Origin: Rhizobium sp. L43
GTDB lineage: Bacteria > Pseudomonadota > Alphaproteobacteria > Rhizobiales > Rhizobiaceae
DNA: 64,000 nt
Direction of reading: 5' to 3'
Assembly (NCBI RefSeq): GCF_002531725.1
Contig: NZ_NWSQ01000005.1
Coordinates: forward strand, 248,001-312,000
Under the pieces are notes generated by a model. The model had not been told where the DNA came from. It ran no database searches and worked only from the letters and a program-made list of their open reading frames with translations. The translations under genes and the position numbers were made by a program. Of this stretch, positions 55,592-64,000 are shown in pieces (the stretch's first letter is position 1; every line of letters begins with the position of its first letter).

Positions 55592-58135
55592 TCAAAGCTC
55601 GCGCAAGACGGGTGCCGCTTTCTGCCCGAGGATGCGCCAGGTGCCGATCAGGCCGATGCCGACGGTCAGGACCAGCGCGGTCACCAGTGTCAGCCCCGCG
55701 ACGTCGGGCAGAAAGGCCGAGGGCAGGCGCATGATGCGGGCGACGATGAACCAGGCGGCGACGCCGCCGGCGATCAGCGCGAAGATCGCGGTCGCAAGCC
55801 CGAGGATCAGATATTCGTAGCTGAAGGCGCGGATCAGCATGGCGCGGGTGGCGCCGAGTGTCTTCAGCACCACCGCATCGTGGGTGCGCGCCCGGTTTCC
55901 GGCGGCAAGGGCGCCGGCAAGGACGAGGATCGAGGCGATGAGGGCGACGGAGGCGGCGGCGCGGATCGCGGTCGCCAGCTGCGCGACCAGCTGATTGACG
56001 ATATCGATCGCATCCTTGACGCGCACACTGGTGATCGTCGGATAGGTGTTGGTGACGGATTTCAGGATCGCCGCCTCTTCGGCCGGTGTCGAGGAGGGAT
56101 CTGTCAGGGTCGCCAGCCAGGCATGCGGGGCGCCGCGGAAGGTGTTCGGCGAGAAAACCATGACGAAATTGATCGACAGCGATTCCCATTGGACGCGGCG
56201 CAGATTGGCGATCTTCGCGGTGATATTGCGGCCGAGCACATTGACGGTGACCTTGTCGCCGATCTTGAGGCCGAGTTCATGGGCCTCTTCCGAGGAGAAG
56301 GAGACGAGCGGCTCGCCGCTGTAATCCTTGTCCCACCAGCTGCCTTCGGTGAGGGCGGCGTTTTCAGGCAGAGTGTTGGCATAGGTGATGCCGCGGTCGC
56401 CGTTCAGCACCCAGCGGCCGGCGGCCGGCACGTCCATCTTGGTGACGTCCTCGCCGTTGAAGGCGACGATCCGGCCGCGCAGCATCGGCACTTCGACGAG
56501 CTTTCCCTGCGGCGCCTGCGCCTGGACGAGATCGCGGAAGGCGTCGACCTCGGCGCTCTGGATATCGACGAAGAAGAAGTTCGGCGCACCCTCGTTCATG
56601 CGGCCGGTCAGCTGCTGGCGCAGGTTGCCGTCGATCAGGGTCAGCGTCACCAGCAACGCCAGGCCAAGGCCGAGCGAGAGCACAACCGAGGGCGTCAGCG
56701 CGCCGGGGCGGTGGATGTTGCCGATCGCAAGCCGCAGCGCCGGCGAATTGACGCGCGGGCTGCGGCGCGCAAGCCAGGCGATCGCTGCTGCGACGAGGCG
56801 CAGGACGACGAAGGCGAAGACGATCGCGCCGACGAAGACGAAGGCGATGAAGCGGTCATAGGCGGTGAGGACGGCGAGGCCGGCGAGAGCGGCCATGAAC
56901 AGCGCGGCAAGCAGGATATAGGGCCAGGACGGCAGGCGGCGGGCTTCGAAGCCCTGCTCGCGAAAGAGTGCGGTCGCCGGCACTTCGCGGGCATGGCCGA
57001 GCGGCAGGATGGCGAAGGCCGGCGTCGTCAGGATGCCGAAGAGCGTCGCAAGCAGCAGGGCGCCGGGATAAAGGGTCGGCGTGGTCGAGACCGGCAGGAA
57101 TTGCGCCAGGAACTGCGCGGCGAAGATCGGCGACAGGGCGCCGATGATCAGACCGATCAGGATGCCGCCAAGCGCGATGATGGCGATCTGGAAGAGATAG
57201 ATCAGCACGACGACCTGCGCCGGCGCGCCGAGACATTTGAAGGTGGCGATGGTGGTGCGTTTGGCATCGAGGAAGGCGCGCACGGCATTGGCGACGCCGA
57301 CGCCGCCGACGATCAGCGCGGTGAGGCCGACCAGCGTCAGGAACTGCGAGAAACGGGTGATGTTTTCGGTGAGCGAGGGTGCGGCACGGTCGCTGGTGCG
57401 AACCGCCCAGCCGGCGGAGGGGAATTCCTTGGCGGCGCGCGCCTGGATGCCAGACATCTGACCCTTGTCTTCGAGCCGGATCTTGTAAGCATGTTCGACA
57501 AGACTTCCCGTCTGGATGAGCCCTGAGGCTTCAAGCGCCCGGCGGCTGACCAGCAGGCGCGGTGCAAAGCCGAAACCTTCCGACAGTGCATCCGGCTCGG
57601 TTTTGACAGTGCCTGTTATGCTGAGCTTGACATTGCCGAGCAGCAATTCGTCGCCGACCGCAAGCCCGAGCCGATCGAGAAGCAGCGGCGCTGCCACCGC
57701 GCCATAGGTGCCGCCCTGGCCTGAAAGCAGGGCTGCGAGCGGATAGTCCGGCTCGGCGACGAACTTGCCGTAGAGCGGGTAGGCGTCGTCGACCGCCTTG
57801 ACCTCGACCAGCGCCTGGTCGGAACCGTCAGGCTTGCGGGCCATCGAGCGCAGGCCCGTCGAGACCGACACCGTGCCCAGGCCTTCGAGGAAACCCAACT
57901 CCTGAGGCGTGGCTTCGCGGTTGTTGAGCTCGAAGCGGACGTCGCCCGCCAGCAGTTCCTGCCCCTGTGAGGCGATCGTGTCGGTGATCGACTGCGAAAC
58001 GGAATTGACGGCAGCGATCGCGCCGGTGCCGAGGGCGATGCAGGCCAGGAAAATGTAGAAGCCGCGGATGCCGCCGCGCAGCTCGCGCAGCGCCAGGCGA
58101 AAAGCGAGCGACACGCGCGGTGTGATGATCCTCAT
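55592..58135 (-). CDS. ybbP: ABC exporter permease, FtsX/MacB type (YbbP)
   Basis: This 847-residue permease has about ten membrane segments and two FtsX-like domains, with large periplasmic parts between segments 1-2 and in the middle. It starts [43 protein letters not shown] near the C-terminus is the classic FtsX coupling motif. Start ATG 58135 overlaps the ATPase stop by 4 bp. As in E. coli ybbAP, it lies beside tesA, divergently transcribed; the substrate is unknown, possibly lipid related. Confidence 0.9.
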   Translation of the reverse strand: MRIITPRVSLAFRLALRELRGGIRGFYIFLACIALGTGAIAAVNSVSQSITDTIASQGQELLAGDVRFELNNREATPQELGFLEGLGTVSVSTGLRSMARKPDGSDQALVEVKAVDDAYPLYGKFVAEPDYPLAALLSGQGGTYGAVAAPLLLDRLGLAVGDELLLGNVKLSITGTVKTEPDALSEGFGFAPRLLVSRRALEASGLIQTGSLVEHAYKIRLEDKGQMSGIQARAAKEFPSAGWAVRTSDRAAPSLTENITRFSQFLTLVGLTALIVGGVGVANAVRAFLDAKRTTIATFKCLGAPAQVVVLIYLFQIAIIALGGILIGLIIGALSPIFAAQFLAQFLPVSTTPTLYPGALLLATLFGILTTPAFAILPLGHAREVPATALFREQGFEARRLPSWPYILLAALFMAALAGLAVLTAYDRFIAFVFVGAIVFAFVVLRLVAAAIAWLARRSPRVNSPALRLAIGNIHRPGALTPSVVLSLGLGLALLVTLTLIDGNLRQQLTGRMNEGAPNFFFVDIQSAEVDAFRDLVQAQAPQGKLVEVPMLRGRIVAFNGEDVTKMDVPAAGRWVLNGDRGITYANTLPENAALTEGSWWDKDYSGEPLVSFSSEEAHELGLKIGDKVTVNVLGRNITAKIANLRRVQWESLSINFVMVFSPNTFRGAPHAWLATLTDPSSTPAEEAAILKSVTNTYPTITSVRVKDAIDIVNQLVAQLATAIRAAASVALIASILVLAGALAAGNRARTHDAVVLKTLGATRAMLIRAFSYEYLILGLATAIFALIAGGVAAWFIVARIMRLPSAFLPDVAGLTLVTALVLTVGIGLIGTWRILGQKAAPVLREL

Positions 58136-58839
58136 GCGATCGCCGCCTCGCTGCGGCGGGCAGCGCTGTCGCCCTCGATCCTGCCGGAACGGACGCGAAT
58201 CTGGCGCGAGCATCGGTTTGCAAGCGAGACGTCGTGGGTGACGAGAAGCAGGGTCATGCCGCGTTCGGCCTGCTTGGAGAACAGAAGGTCGGCGATCTGG
58301 CGGCCGGTCTCGGTGTCGAGATTACCGGTGGGCTCGTCGGCGATCAGCAAAGCGGGCGAGGGGGCGAGCGCCCTGGCGATCGCCACGCGCTGCTGTTCGC
58401 CGCCGGAAAGCTGACCGGGATAATGGTTCAGCCGTTCACCGAGGCCGACCGAATTCAGCTCGCGATGGGCGATCTCGAAGGCGTTGCCGACATTGGCGAG
58501 TTCCAGCGGCACGGCGACGTTCTCAAGCGCCGTCATATTGGCGATCAGGTGGAAGGACTGGAAGACGATGCCGATGTTGCGGCCGCGGAAATCCGCCACC
58601 TGATCTTCGCTCAGCGCGTGGAGCGGCGTGTCGTTGATGTTGATTTCGCCGCTGTCGAGCTTCTCCAGACCGGCAAGCACCATCAGCAGGGTGGATTTGC
58701 CGGAACCGGACGGGCCGACGATGCCGACGGATTCGCCGGCCGCGATATCGAGATCGATGCCCTTCAGCACATGGACGGAGGCGGCCGCACTGCCAAGGGT
58801 CAGATCGGCGCCCTTCAACTCGATGATGGTTTTTGCCAA
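58132..58839 (-). CDS. ybbA: ABC exporter ATP-binding protein (YbbA)
   Basis: This 235-residue LolD/MacB-type ATPase has Walker [17 protein letters not shown], signature [15 protein letters not shown], Walker [13 protein letters not shown] and H-loop VTHDVSLA. The best start is TTG 58839 (residues [10 protein letters not shown]) with AGGGCGA upstream; longer frames reach into the divergent promoter. It energises YbbP. Confidence 0.9.
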   Translation of the reverse strand: MAKTIIELKGADLTLGSAAASVHVLKGIDLDIAAGESVGIVGPSGSGKSTLLMVLAGLEKLDSGEININDTPLHALSEDQVADFRGRNIGIVFQSFHLIANMTALENVAVPLELANVGNAFEIAHRELNSVGLGERLNHYPGQLSGGEQQRVAIARALAPSPALLIADEPTGNLDTETGRQIADLLFSKQAERGMTLLLVTHDVSLANRCSRQIRVRSGRIEGDSAARRSEAAIA

Positions 58840-58849
58840 CAGAAATCGC

Positions 58850-58860
58850 CCTATATAATC
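58850..58860. promoter_or_regulatory. Shared divergent -10 region of ybbA and tesA
   Basis: CTATATAATC contains TATAAT (58854-58859) for tesA on the plus strand and TATATA on the minus strand for ybbA. No clear -35 box is seen. Confidence 0.4.
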
Positions 58861-58910
58861 CGTAATCGAATGGCCGCATAACAGCACTTCGCCAATCTAG
58901 GGAAGCCAGA

Positions 58911-59555
58911 ATGAGATTTAAAGTTGCCGCCCTTCAATTCACCGTCATTGCCGTTTCGCTGATCTTTGCCGCTGCAGCCAATGCCCGGACGATCAATCTC
59001 GTCGGTTTTGGGGACAGTTTGATGGCGGGCTACCAACTGCCGCCTGGCGACGGTTTTCCGGAAAAGCTGCAGGCGGCCCTGAAGGCGAAGGGACTCGACG
59101 TCACCATTGCCAATGCCGGGGTCTCCGGCGACACGACGACAGGAGGCCTTGCGCGCATCGACTGGTCGGTCCCCGACGGCACGGATGGGGTCATTCTGGA
59201 GCTTGGCGCCAACGATGCGTTGCGTGGTATCCCGCCGGAGGAGAGCGAGAAGAACCTCGACCAGATGATTGCCCGGTTAAAGGAGCGCGGGATTGCGGTG
59301 CTGCTCGCCGGCATAGTGGCGCCGCCGAATATGGGGGCGGATTATGCCGCACGATTCAACCCGATCTATCAGAAACTTTCGGAAAAACATGGGGTTCCGC
59401 TTTATGCCTTCTTTCTTGACGGTGTTGCGCTCGATGCGGGGCTGAAACTCGACGACGGCATGCATCCGAATGCCAGGGGTATCGACGTCATGGTCGGGAA
59501 GATGGAAGCCGATGTCACAAATTTCGTCGAAACGATTTCTACTGTGAAGAAATAG
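58911..59555 (+). CDS. tesA: SGNH-family thioesterase/lysophospholipase (TesA)
   Basis: This 214-residue secreted esterase has a signal peptide (VAALQFTVIAVSLIFAAAANA) and SGNH blocks: GFGDSLMAGYQLP with the nucleophile Ser, NAGVSGDTTTGGLARI, LELGANDALRGIPP and DDGMHPNARG with the Asp-His pair. It acts in the periplasm on acyl esters. It is divergent from ybbAP, the same gene neighbours as in E. coli. Confidence 0.92.
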   Translation: MRFKVAALQFTVIAVSLIFAAAANARTINLVGFGDSLMAGYQLPPGDGFPEKLQAALKAKGLDVTIANAGVSGDTTTGGLARIDWSVPDGTDGVILELGANDALRGIPPEESEKNLDQMIARLKERGIAVLLAGIVAPPNMGADYAARFNPIYQKLSEKHGVPLYAFFLDGVALDAGLKLDDGMHPNARGIDVMVGKMEADVTNFVETISTVKK

Positions 59556-59623
59556 GGGCTTGCGCGGTCATTGATTGCGTGATTCCGTGTAAGCACCTGC
59601 AAAAGATTCGGGGAGTGCTCGTG

Positions 59624-60217
59624 ATGCCGAGACTGTTTACCGCCCTCGAAATTCCGCGCAATGCGGCGATGAGCCTTTCATTGCTGCGCGGTGGCCTCCC
59701 CGGAGCACGATGGATCGATGTGGAGAATTACCACATCACCCTGCGCTTTATCGGTGATGTCGACGGCCGCACGGCCGATGAAATCGTCGAACGCCTCGAC
59801 CGGATCGACCGGCCGGAATTCCAGTTCCGGCTCGAAGGGATCGGCTCCTTCGGCTCGAAGAAACCGCATTCGGTCTGGGCCGGCGTTTCGCAATCGCCTG
59901 AAATGTATGCCCTGCAGGGTGAGATCGAGCGCATCTGCCAGCGCATCGGCCTGCCGCCGGATCCGCGCAAATTCACGCCGCACGTGACGCTGGCCCGGCT
60001 CAAATCCTCGCGGCTCGACGACGTCGTGCAATATCTGGCGGGTCGCGGCAATTTTCACACGGCGACCTTCACTGCGCCGCGCTTCGTGCTGCTGTCGTCG
60101 CGCGAATCGGTCGGCGGCGGCCCTTACCTCACCGAGGAAGTGTTTCCGCTGCACGAGGCACGTTCGACGCCCAGCGCTTCGAGCAGGCTGCTGCAGCCGG
60201 TCAAGAGCCTGGTATAG
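59624..60217 (+). CDS. thpR: RNA 2',3'-cyclic phosphodiesterase (ThpR/LigT)
   Basis: This 197-residue 2H phosphoesterase has the two HxTx motifs YHITLRFIGD and PHVTLARL. The family opens 2',3'-cyclic phosphates at RNA ends and is also called 2'-5' RNA ligase. Start ATG 59624 has GGGAG upstream. Its last 94 bp overlap the end of the convergent phosphatase gene. Confidence 0.9.
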   Translation: MPRLFTALEIPRNAAMSLSLLRGGLPGARWIDVENYHITLRFIGDVDGRTADEIVERLDRIDRPEFQFRLEGIGSFGSKKPHSVWAGVSQSPEMYALQGEIERICQRIGLPPDPRKFTPHVTLARLKSSRLDDVVQYLAGRGNFHTATFTAPRFVLLSSRESVGGGPYLTEEVFPLHEARSTPSASSRLLQPVKSLV

Positions 60218-60624
60218 ACCAGCTCGAAACCATCCGGGCCGCCATAATAGGGATCGGGAATATCCTCTCCCGTTCTCAGCGCGATCTCACCAAAGAGATG
60301 GATGTTCGCCCCAGGCCGTGCGCTCTTGCCGAGCGCCGCTAGATTTTGCCGGTCCATGGCCAGAATCAAGTCGAAATCCGAAAGGTCGCTCGGTCTGATG
60401 CGGCGGGCGCGCTGTGCTGATATATCGATGCCGTGGCTTTTCGCGGTGGCGATCGAACGCCGGTCGGGCGGCTCGCCTTCATGCCAGCCGCCGGTGCCGG
60501 CCGAATCGATCGTAAAATGGCCGGTCAAACCTGCTTCGGCGACGAGATGGCGAAGAATTCCCTCCGCGAGCGGAGAACGGCATATATTGCCCATGCAAAC
60601 GAAGAGGATGCTGATGCGTTTCAT
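60124..60624 (-). CDS. Low-molecular-weight protein tyrosine phosphatase
   Basis: This 166-residue LMW-PTP has the P-loop VCMGNICRSPLAEG (C10-x5-R16) and the general-acid segment EDIPDPYYGGPDGFE. It removes phosphate from tyrosine in proteins or low-molecular substrates. Start 60624 (MKRISILF). The last residues VERASCSGNTSSVR lie in the overlap with thpR and look like an acquired tail. Confidence 0.92.
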   Translation of the reverse strand: MKRISILFVCMGNICRSPLAEGILRHLVAEAGLTGHFTIDSAGTGGWHEGEPPDRRSIATAKSHGIDISAQRARRIRPSDLSDFDLILAMDRQNLAALGKSARPGANIHLFGEIALRTGEDIPDPYYGGPDGFELVYTRLLTGCSSLLEALGVERASCSGNTSSVR

Positions 60625-60658
60625 CGGTAGACCTGTCGACAGATGAGAGGACGATGGC

Positions 60659-60964
60659 ATGAAAATCGAAAAACTGGAACGGACGGCGGTCGAGGCTGAG
60701 CTGGCCGGGCTTGCAGGCTGGGCGCTCAACGATGCCGCCTCTTCAATATCGAAGACATTCAAGTTTTCAAATTTCATCGAGGCTTTCGGATTCATGACGG
60801 AGGCAGCACTCGCCGCCGAAAAGCTCAACCACCATCCCGAATGGTTCAACGTCTACTCCCGTGTGGATGTGACGCTGAACACGCATGATGCCGGCGGACT
60901 GACGGAGCTGGATTTCAAGCTCGCCAAAGCCATGGAGAAGGCTGCGGCGCGACGTATTGTTTGA
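60659..60964 (+). CDS. phhB: Pterin-4a-carbinolamine dehydratase
   Basis: This 101-residue PCD/DCoH protein has the signature [19 protein letters not shown] and [13 protein letters not shown]. It recycles 4a-hydroxytetrahydrobiopterin made by phenylalanine hydroxylase. phhA is not in view, so the actual role here is open; plain homologues also take part in molybdopterin metabolism. Confidence 0.92.
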   Translation: MKIEKLERTAVEAELAGLAGWALNDAASSISKTFKFSNFIEAFGFMTEAALAAEKLNHHPEWFNVYSRVDVTLNTHDAGGLTELDFKLAKAMEKAAARRIV

Positions 60965-61030
60965 AAGCGGGGCCGATTGAAAGCCGGGCCGCCATCACCA
61001 TATGTTCGCTTGGACGAAAGGGATGCAGGG

Positions 61031-61420
61031 ATGGATGAGGTCAAATTCGGGGAAATCCTGTTGCCGGGCGATGAGGACACCCAGAGCCGGCGGGAGAAGA
61101 CCGTAAGGCAGAAATTCTGGCCGACCTTCCGGCGGGCGGTGCGGCAAATCCCCTTCTCTCGCGATGTCGTCGCCGGTTTCTATTGCGCGCTCGATCCGCA
61201 AACGCCGACCAAGGTGCGCGGCGTGCTGCTTGCAGCGCTCGCCTATTTCGTCATGCCGATCGACATGATTCCCGATGTTTTCGCCGTCATCGGCTTTTCC
61301 GACGATATCGCCGTGCTCTCGGCTGCTTTCGCCATGGTGCGCGGCCATATCCGGCCCGGCCACTACGAAGCGGCCGACCGCGTTCTCGCCGACCGGCCGG
61401 AAGCGATGAAGACGATCTGA
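61031..61420 (+). CDS. DUF1232 (YkvA) small membrane protein
   Basis: This 129-residue protein has the DUF1232 core LAALAYFVMPIDMIPDVFAVIGFSDDIAVL with one or two short hydrophobic segments. Start ATG 61031 has AAAGGG upstream. Function unknown. It follows phhB by 66 bp and is convergent with the sigma factor gene. Confidence 0.85.
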   Translation: MDEVKFGEILLPGDEDTQSRREKTVRQKFWPTFRRAVRQIPFSRDVVAGFYCALDPQTPTKVRGVLLAALAYFVMPIDMIPDVFAVIGFSDDIAVLSAAFAMVRGHIRPGHYEAADRVLADRPEAMKTI

Positions 61421-61441
61421 ATCCTGTGCTAAATTAAAGAG

Positions 61442-62002
61442 TCAGGCGATTTCGCGTTCCAGCACCTTGCGAAGCTTGCCGAAGGCAAGCCGGATGCGCG
61501 ATTTCACCGTACCGAGCGGCAGCCCGGTTGATTCGGCGATCTCCGAATGCGATTGACCGAGGAAGAAGGCGGCGCGCAGCATGTCGCGCTGTTCCTCCGG
61601 CAATTGGCCGACGGCGGCGCGTATCTTGGCGTCGCGATCGTCATTGGCGACGATTTCTTCCGCGCCGATCTCGGCCGGCGGCTGCAGGGCCGGGTCGGTT
61701 TCATCGAAGATGCGGGTATTGGTGCGGCGCTGCAGGTCGATGCGGCGGTTGCGGGCAATGCGGAAAAGCCAGGTCGAGAGTGAAGATCGCGTCGCGTCGT
61801 AGAGATCCGCCTTGTGCCAGAGCACGATCATGATCTCCTGCACCAGCTCCTCGGCCTCGCCCGACGTCATTTTCTGGCGCATCAGCCAGGCCTTCAGTCG
61901 AGGGGCGAAATAGTCGAACAGGATGGAAAAGGCCTGCTGGTCGCGATCCCTGGCGACGGCCTTCGCGAGGGCAGCGAAACGCTGTCTTTCCTCGGCATCC
62001 AT
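61442..62002 (-). CDS. ECF RNA polymerase sigma factor
   Basis: This 186-residue ECF sigma factor has sigma region 2 (SILFDYFAPRLKAWLMRQ, with EELVQEIMIVLWHKADLYD and FRIARNRRIDLQRR) and region 4 (QLPEEQRDMLRAAFFLGQSHSEIAESTGLPLGTVKSRI). The gene on its downstream side is convergent, and no anti-sigma gene adjoins it, so its control is unclear. A related class with ChrR-type anti-sigma exists in alphaproteobacteria. Confidence 0.92.
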   Translation of the reverse strand: MDAEERQRFAALAKAVARDRDQQAFSILFDYFAPRLKAWLMRQKMTSGEAEELVQEIMIVLWHKADLYDATRSSLSTWLFRIARNRRIDLQRRTNTRIFDETDPALQPPAEIGAEEIVANDDRDAKIRAAVGQLPEEQRDMLRAAFFLGQSHSEIAESTGLPLGTVKSRIRLAFGKLRKVLEREIA

Positions 62003-62336
62003 GTCTCCTCACGAGCCCCCTGCGGCGAAATTTCGTCCCGGATTTCCAAGTCTTAATGAGGTACAACGGAAATGGGAAAGGTCAAACTCTTGCCTGAATC
62101 TTTGTGTCTTAAATTCAGCCGAACGGACGGCCAGTGCCATCGGGGCACCGTGTCGCGGCCGATACCGTCAAAGGGTCGAAAATGACATTCGAGCTGAAAT
62201 GACACAGGCGAATACAAATCGCAGCTATTGTTGACCATTTGGTAACCTGAATTAAGTCAAAATAAAGCAGATCGTGATTATGCGGCGCCCGCTATGATCG
62301 CTTCGGGCCTTGAATCGCAAGAACCGGCAGGAATCC
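62003..62336. other. Divergent region between ECF sigma factor and ialB
   Basis: This 334-bp region should hold both promoters. A small hairpin TGCCATCGGGGCA (near 62133-62145) is present. I could not identify an ECF-type -35/-10 pair with confidence, and there is no gene. Confidence 0.5.
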
Positions 62337-62846
62337 ATGTTTGTAAAAAGTATCGTATCCGCTCTCGCACTCACCCTTGTTATGGCCGGAGTTGCGACAG
62401 CGCAGCAGGCCGCGCCGAACCGCATCCAGCAGTTCCAGGCATGGGGCGCCTACTCCTACAAGTCGGGCAACAGCACCGTCTGCTACGTGCTGTCCGTTCC
62501 GACGGCAAAGCAGCCGGCAAGCGTCGACCACGGCGACAATTTCTTCATCGTCTCCCAGCGTCCGGGCCAGAACATCTCCTATGAGCCGCAGGCGATGATG
62601 GGCTACACGGTCAAGGAAAATTCGAAGATCAACGTCGTCATCGACAACAAGACCTTCGTGATGTTCACCAAGGACAAGGCCGGCTGGGTCGAGAACGCGG
62701 CGCAGGAGCCGGCCCTCGTCGCGGCGATGAAGACCGGTCATTCGATGACGGTCAACGCCGTCTCGCGCAAGGGCACCGGCACCTCCTACAGCTATTCGCT
62801 CTCGGGCATTTCGGCTGCGCTGAAGCAGATCGAAACCTGCAAGTAA
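62337..62846 (+). CDS. ialB: Invasion-associated locus B family protein
   Basis: This 169-residue secreted protein has a signal peptide (VKSIVSALALTLVMAGVATA) and the IalB pattern: FQAWGAYSYKSGNSTVCYVLS, GDNFFIVSQRPGQNISYEP and GYTVKENSKINVVIDNKTF. IalB proteins are envelope proteins named from Bartonella; in rhizobia the role is unknown. Start 62337 has AGGAAT upstream. A strong terminator follows. Confidence 0.88.
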   Translation: MFVKSIVSALALTLVMAGVATAQQAAPNRIQQFQAWGAYSYKSGNSTVCYVLSVPTAKQPASVDHGDNFFIVSQRPGQNISYEPQAMMGYTVKENSKINVVIDNKTFVMFTKDKAGWVENAAQEPALVAAMKTGHSMTVNAVSRKGTGTSYSYSLSGISAALKQIETCK

Positions 62847-62865
62847 GCGTTTTTTGTTCGCAGAG

Positions 62866-62901
62866 CGACGAGGGCCGGCCTTGCGCCGGCCCTCGTCGTT
62901 T
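62866..62901 (+). terminator. Terminator of ialB
   Basis: CGACGAGGGCCGGC pairs with GCCGGCCCTCGTCG (14 bp, perfect, 5-nt loop), followed by TTT. Confidence 0.88.
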
Positions 62902-63094
62902 CCATCTATAGTGACGCGCGGGCAAAATGATGCTAAAGGCCGCGCAAACAGCGGACAGATCGCGATATCCGTCGCCGTTCCGCCATTCAATTTCTGTTAA
63001 TGTGCCGTCATGCACCCACCAGTCTTCCGGCTTTAGCCCTGAAGTTCGCAGGGCTTGCGGGGCGGTTACGTGTTCGAATTCGGGATGAAAGACT

Positions 63095-64000
63095 ATGTCC
63101 GTCATGGATGCGATCGTTGTCACCAAGCCGCAGGCGCGCACGTCCGCCAACCTCGAGAAGCCGTCGCTGATCGGGCTGTCGCGCGAGGAGATGGCGGCGG
63201 CACTCCGTGAAAAGGGCGTGGCCGAGAAGCAGATCAAGATGCGCGTGGCGCAACTCTGGAACTGGATCTATGTGCGCGGCGTCTCCGATTTCGACCATAT
63301 GACCAATGTCGCCAAGGACATGCGGGAGATGCTGAAGCAGCATTTCACCATCGAGCGTCCCGAGATCGTCGAGGAGCAGGTCTCCAATGACGGCACGCGC
63401 AAATGGCTGCTGCGTTTTCCCGCCCGCGGCGCAGGCCGCCCGGTCGAGATCGAAGCCGTCTATATTCCGGAAGAGGGCCGCGGCACGCTCTGCATCTCGA
63501 GCCAGGTCGGCTGCACGCTGACCTGTTCCTTCTGTCATACCGGGACACAGCGGCTGGTACGCAACCTGACGGCGGAGGAAATTCTATCGCAGCTGCTGCT
63601 TGCCCGCGACCGGCTCGGCGACTTCCCGGATCGCGAAGCGCCGCAGGGAACGATCATGCCTGCCGAAGGCCGCAAGGTCAGCAACATCGTCATGATGGGC
63701 ATGGGCGAGCCGCTCTATAATTTCGATGCTGTCAAGCAGGCATTGCTGATCGCCACCGATGGCGACGGCCTGTCGCTGTCCCGGCGCCGGGTTACGCTTT
63801 CCACCTCGGGCGTCGTGCCGGAGATCTTCCGCACCGGCGACGAGATCGGCGTCATGCTGGCGATTTCGCTGCATGCGGTGCGCGACGACCTGCGCGACAT
63901 TCTGGTGCCGATCAACAAGAAGTATCCGCTGAAGGAGCTGATCGACGCCTGCCGGGCCTATCCCGGCCTTTCCAATGCACGGCGCATCACCTTCGAATAT
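63095..64000 (+). CDS. rlmN: Dual-specificity RNA methyltransferase RlmN (partial)
   Basis: The first 302 residues of RlmN are present, cut by the right edge. Visible are the N-terminal helical domain ([17 protein letters not shown]), radical-SAM cysteines [32 protein letters not shown] and [16 protein letters not shown]. It methylates C2 of A2503 in 23S rRNA and of A37 in some tRNAs. Start ATG 63095 ([10 protein letters not shown]). Confidence 0.95.
   Translation, partial: MSVMDAIVVTKPQARTSANLEKPSLIGLSREEMAAALREKGVAEKQIKMRVAQLWNWIYVRGVSDFDHMTNVAKDMREMLKQHFTIERPEIVEEQVSNDGTRKWLLRFPARGAGRPVEIEAVYIPEEGRGTLCISSQVGCTLTCSFCHTGTQRLVRNLTAEEILSQLLLARDRLGDFPDREAPQGTIMPAEGRKVSNIVMMGMGEPLYNFDAVKQALLIATDGDGLSLSRRRVTLSTSGVVPEIFRTGDEIGVMLAISLHAVRDDLRDILVPINKKYPLKELIDACRAYPGLSNARRITFEY

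Noticed and set aside
55532..57526. 664-residue plus-strand frame opposite the FtsX-like permease
   Set aside because: It is extremely charged and low in hydrophobic residues, a shadow of the hydrophobic minus-strand product; no ribosome site or domain.

Overview
The window looks like a core chromosomal segment of a Rhizobium-type alphaproteobacterium (R. etli / R. leguminosarum group most likely). The support is the high-GC coding bias, the gene order ffh - chorismate mutase - rpsP - rimM - trmD - rplS, an apparent ybhL leader RNA, glnK-amtB behind a sigma-54 type promoter, an IalB-family protein, DUF2585 and DUF2794 proteins, and several families of palindromic intergenic repeats of the kind known from rhizobia. 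There is no phage, insertion sequence, CRISPR array or obvious island. Species assignment is inference.

Layout. 1-2350: the end of a GT4 glycosyltransferase, a stand-alone Lrp/AsnC sensing domain and a LysR regulator. 2453-6781: a probable lysine/pipecolate catabolic operon (hglS-like 2-oxoadipate dioxygenase/decarboxylase, amaA-like L-pipecolate oxidase, amaB-like aminoadipate semialdehyde dehydrogenase) divergent from the LysR gene. 6983-10850: a ferric-iron type ABC transporter (fbpABC-like). 10893-15754, minus strand: an M81 (MlrC) peptidase, a gamma-glutamyltransferase-like protein and a glycoamylase-domain protein. 15755-16722: a gene-free stretch with a 20-bp inverted repeat beside tRNA-Gly(GCC). 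16979-21790: housekeeping genes (prolyl-tRNA editing, CnoX-like thioredoxin, Lon N-domain protein, UPF0434, Ubi monooxygenase, TesB). 22013-23801: glnK-amtB. 24083-28486: ftsK, lolA, xthA. 28506-31846: a cNMP-domain protein, an OmpR-type response regulator, an L,D-transpeptidase, an aldo/keto reductase and a small secreted protein. 32109-35518: leuC and a polar amino-acid ABC transporter without an ATPase. 35701-40195: the ffh-aroQ-rpsP-rimM-trmD-rplS cluster. 40618-46063: a small ORF, then dapF-mtaB-ftsY-yciB-DUF2585. 46238-49394: cytochrome c maturation genes ccmABCDG. 49657-52347: acnA. 52582-64000: DUF1223, DUF2794, a GNAT protein, ybhL with its leader, a ybbAP-type ABC exporter divergent from tesA, thpR, a low-molecular-weight protein tyrosine phosphatase, a pterin dehydratase, a DUF1232 protein, an ECF sigma factor, ialB and the start of rlmN.

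Functional links. The two SRP GTPases (Ffh, FtsY) flank dapF and mtaB on opposite strands. The 2453-6781 genes form a short route from L-pipecolate to 2-hydroxyglutarate that lacks only the aminotransferase step here. Ffh, S16 and L19, encoded in one cluster, all carry unusual low-complexity C-terminal tails.

No clearly novel multi-gene system was found. The most interesting items are a palindromic intergenic repeat that appears to have been accepted in frame inside ftsY, composite mosaic repeats that supply stop codons to neighbouring genes, an attenuator-like structure upstream of ffh, and the inverted-repeat region beside tRNA-Gly.
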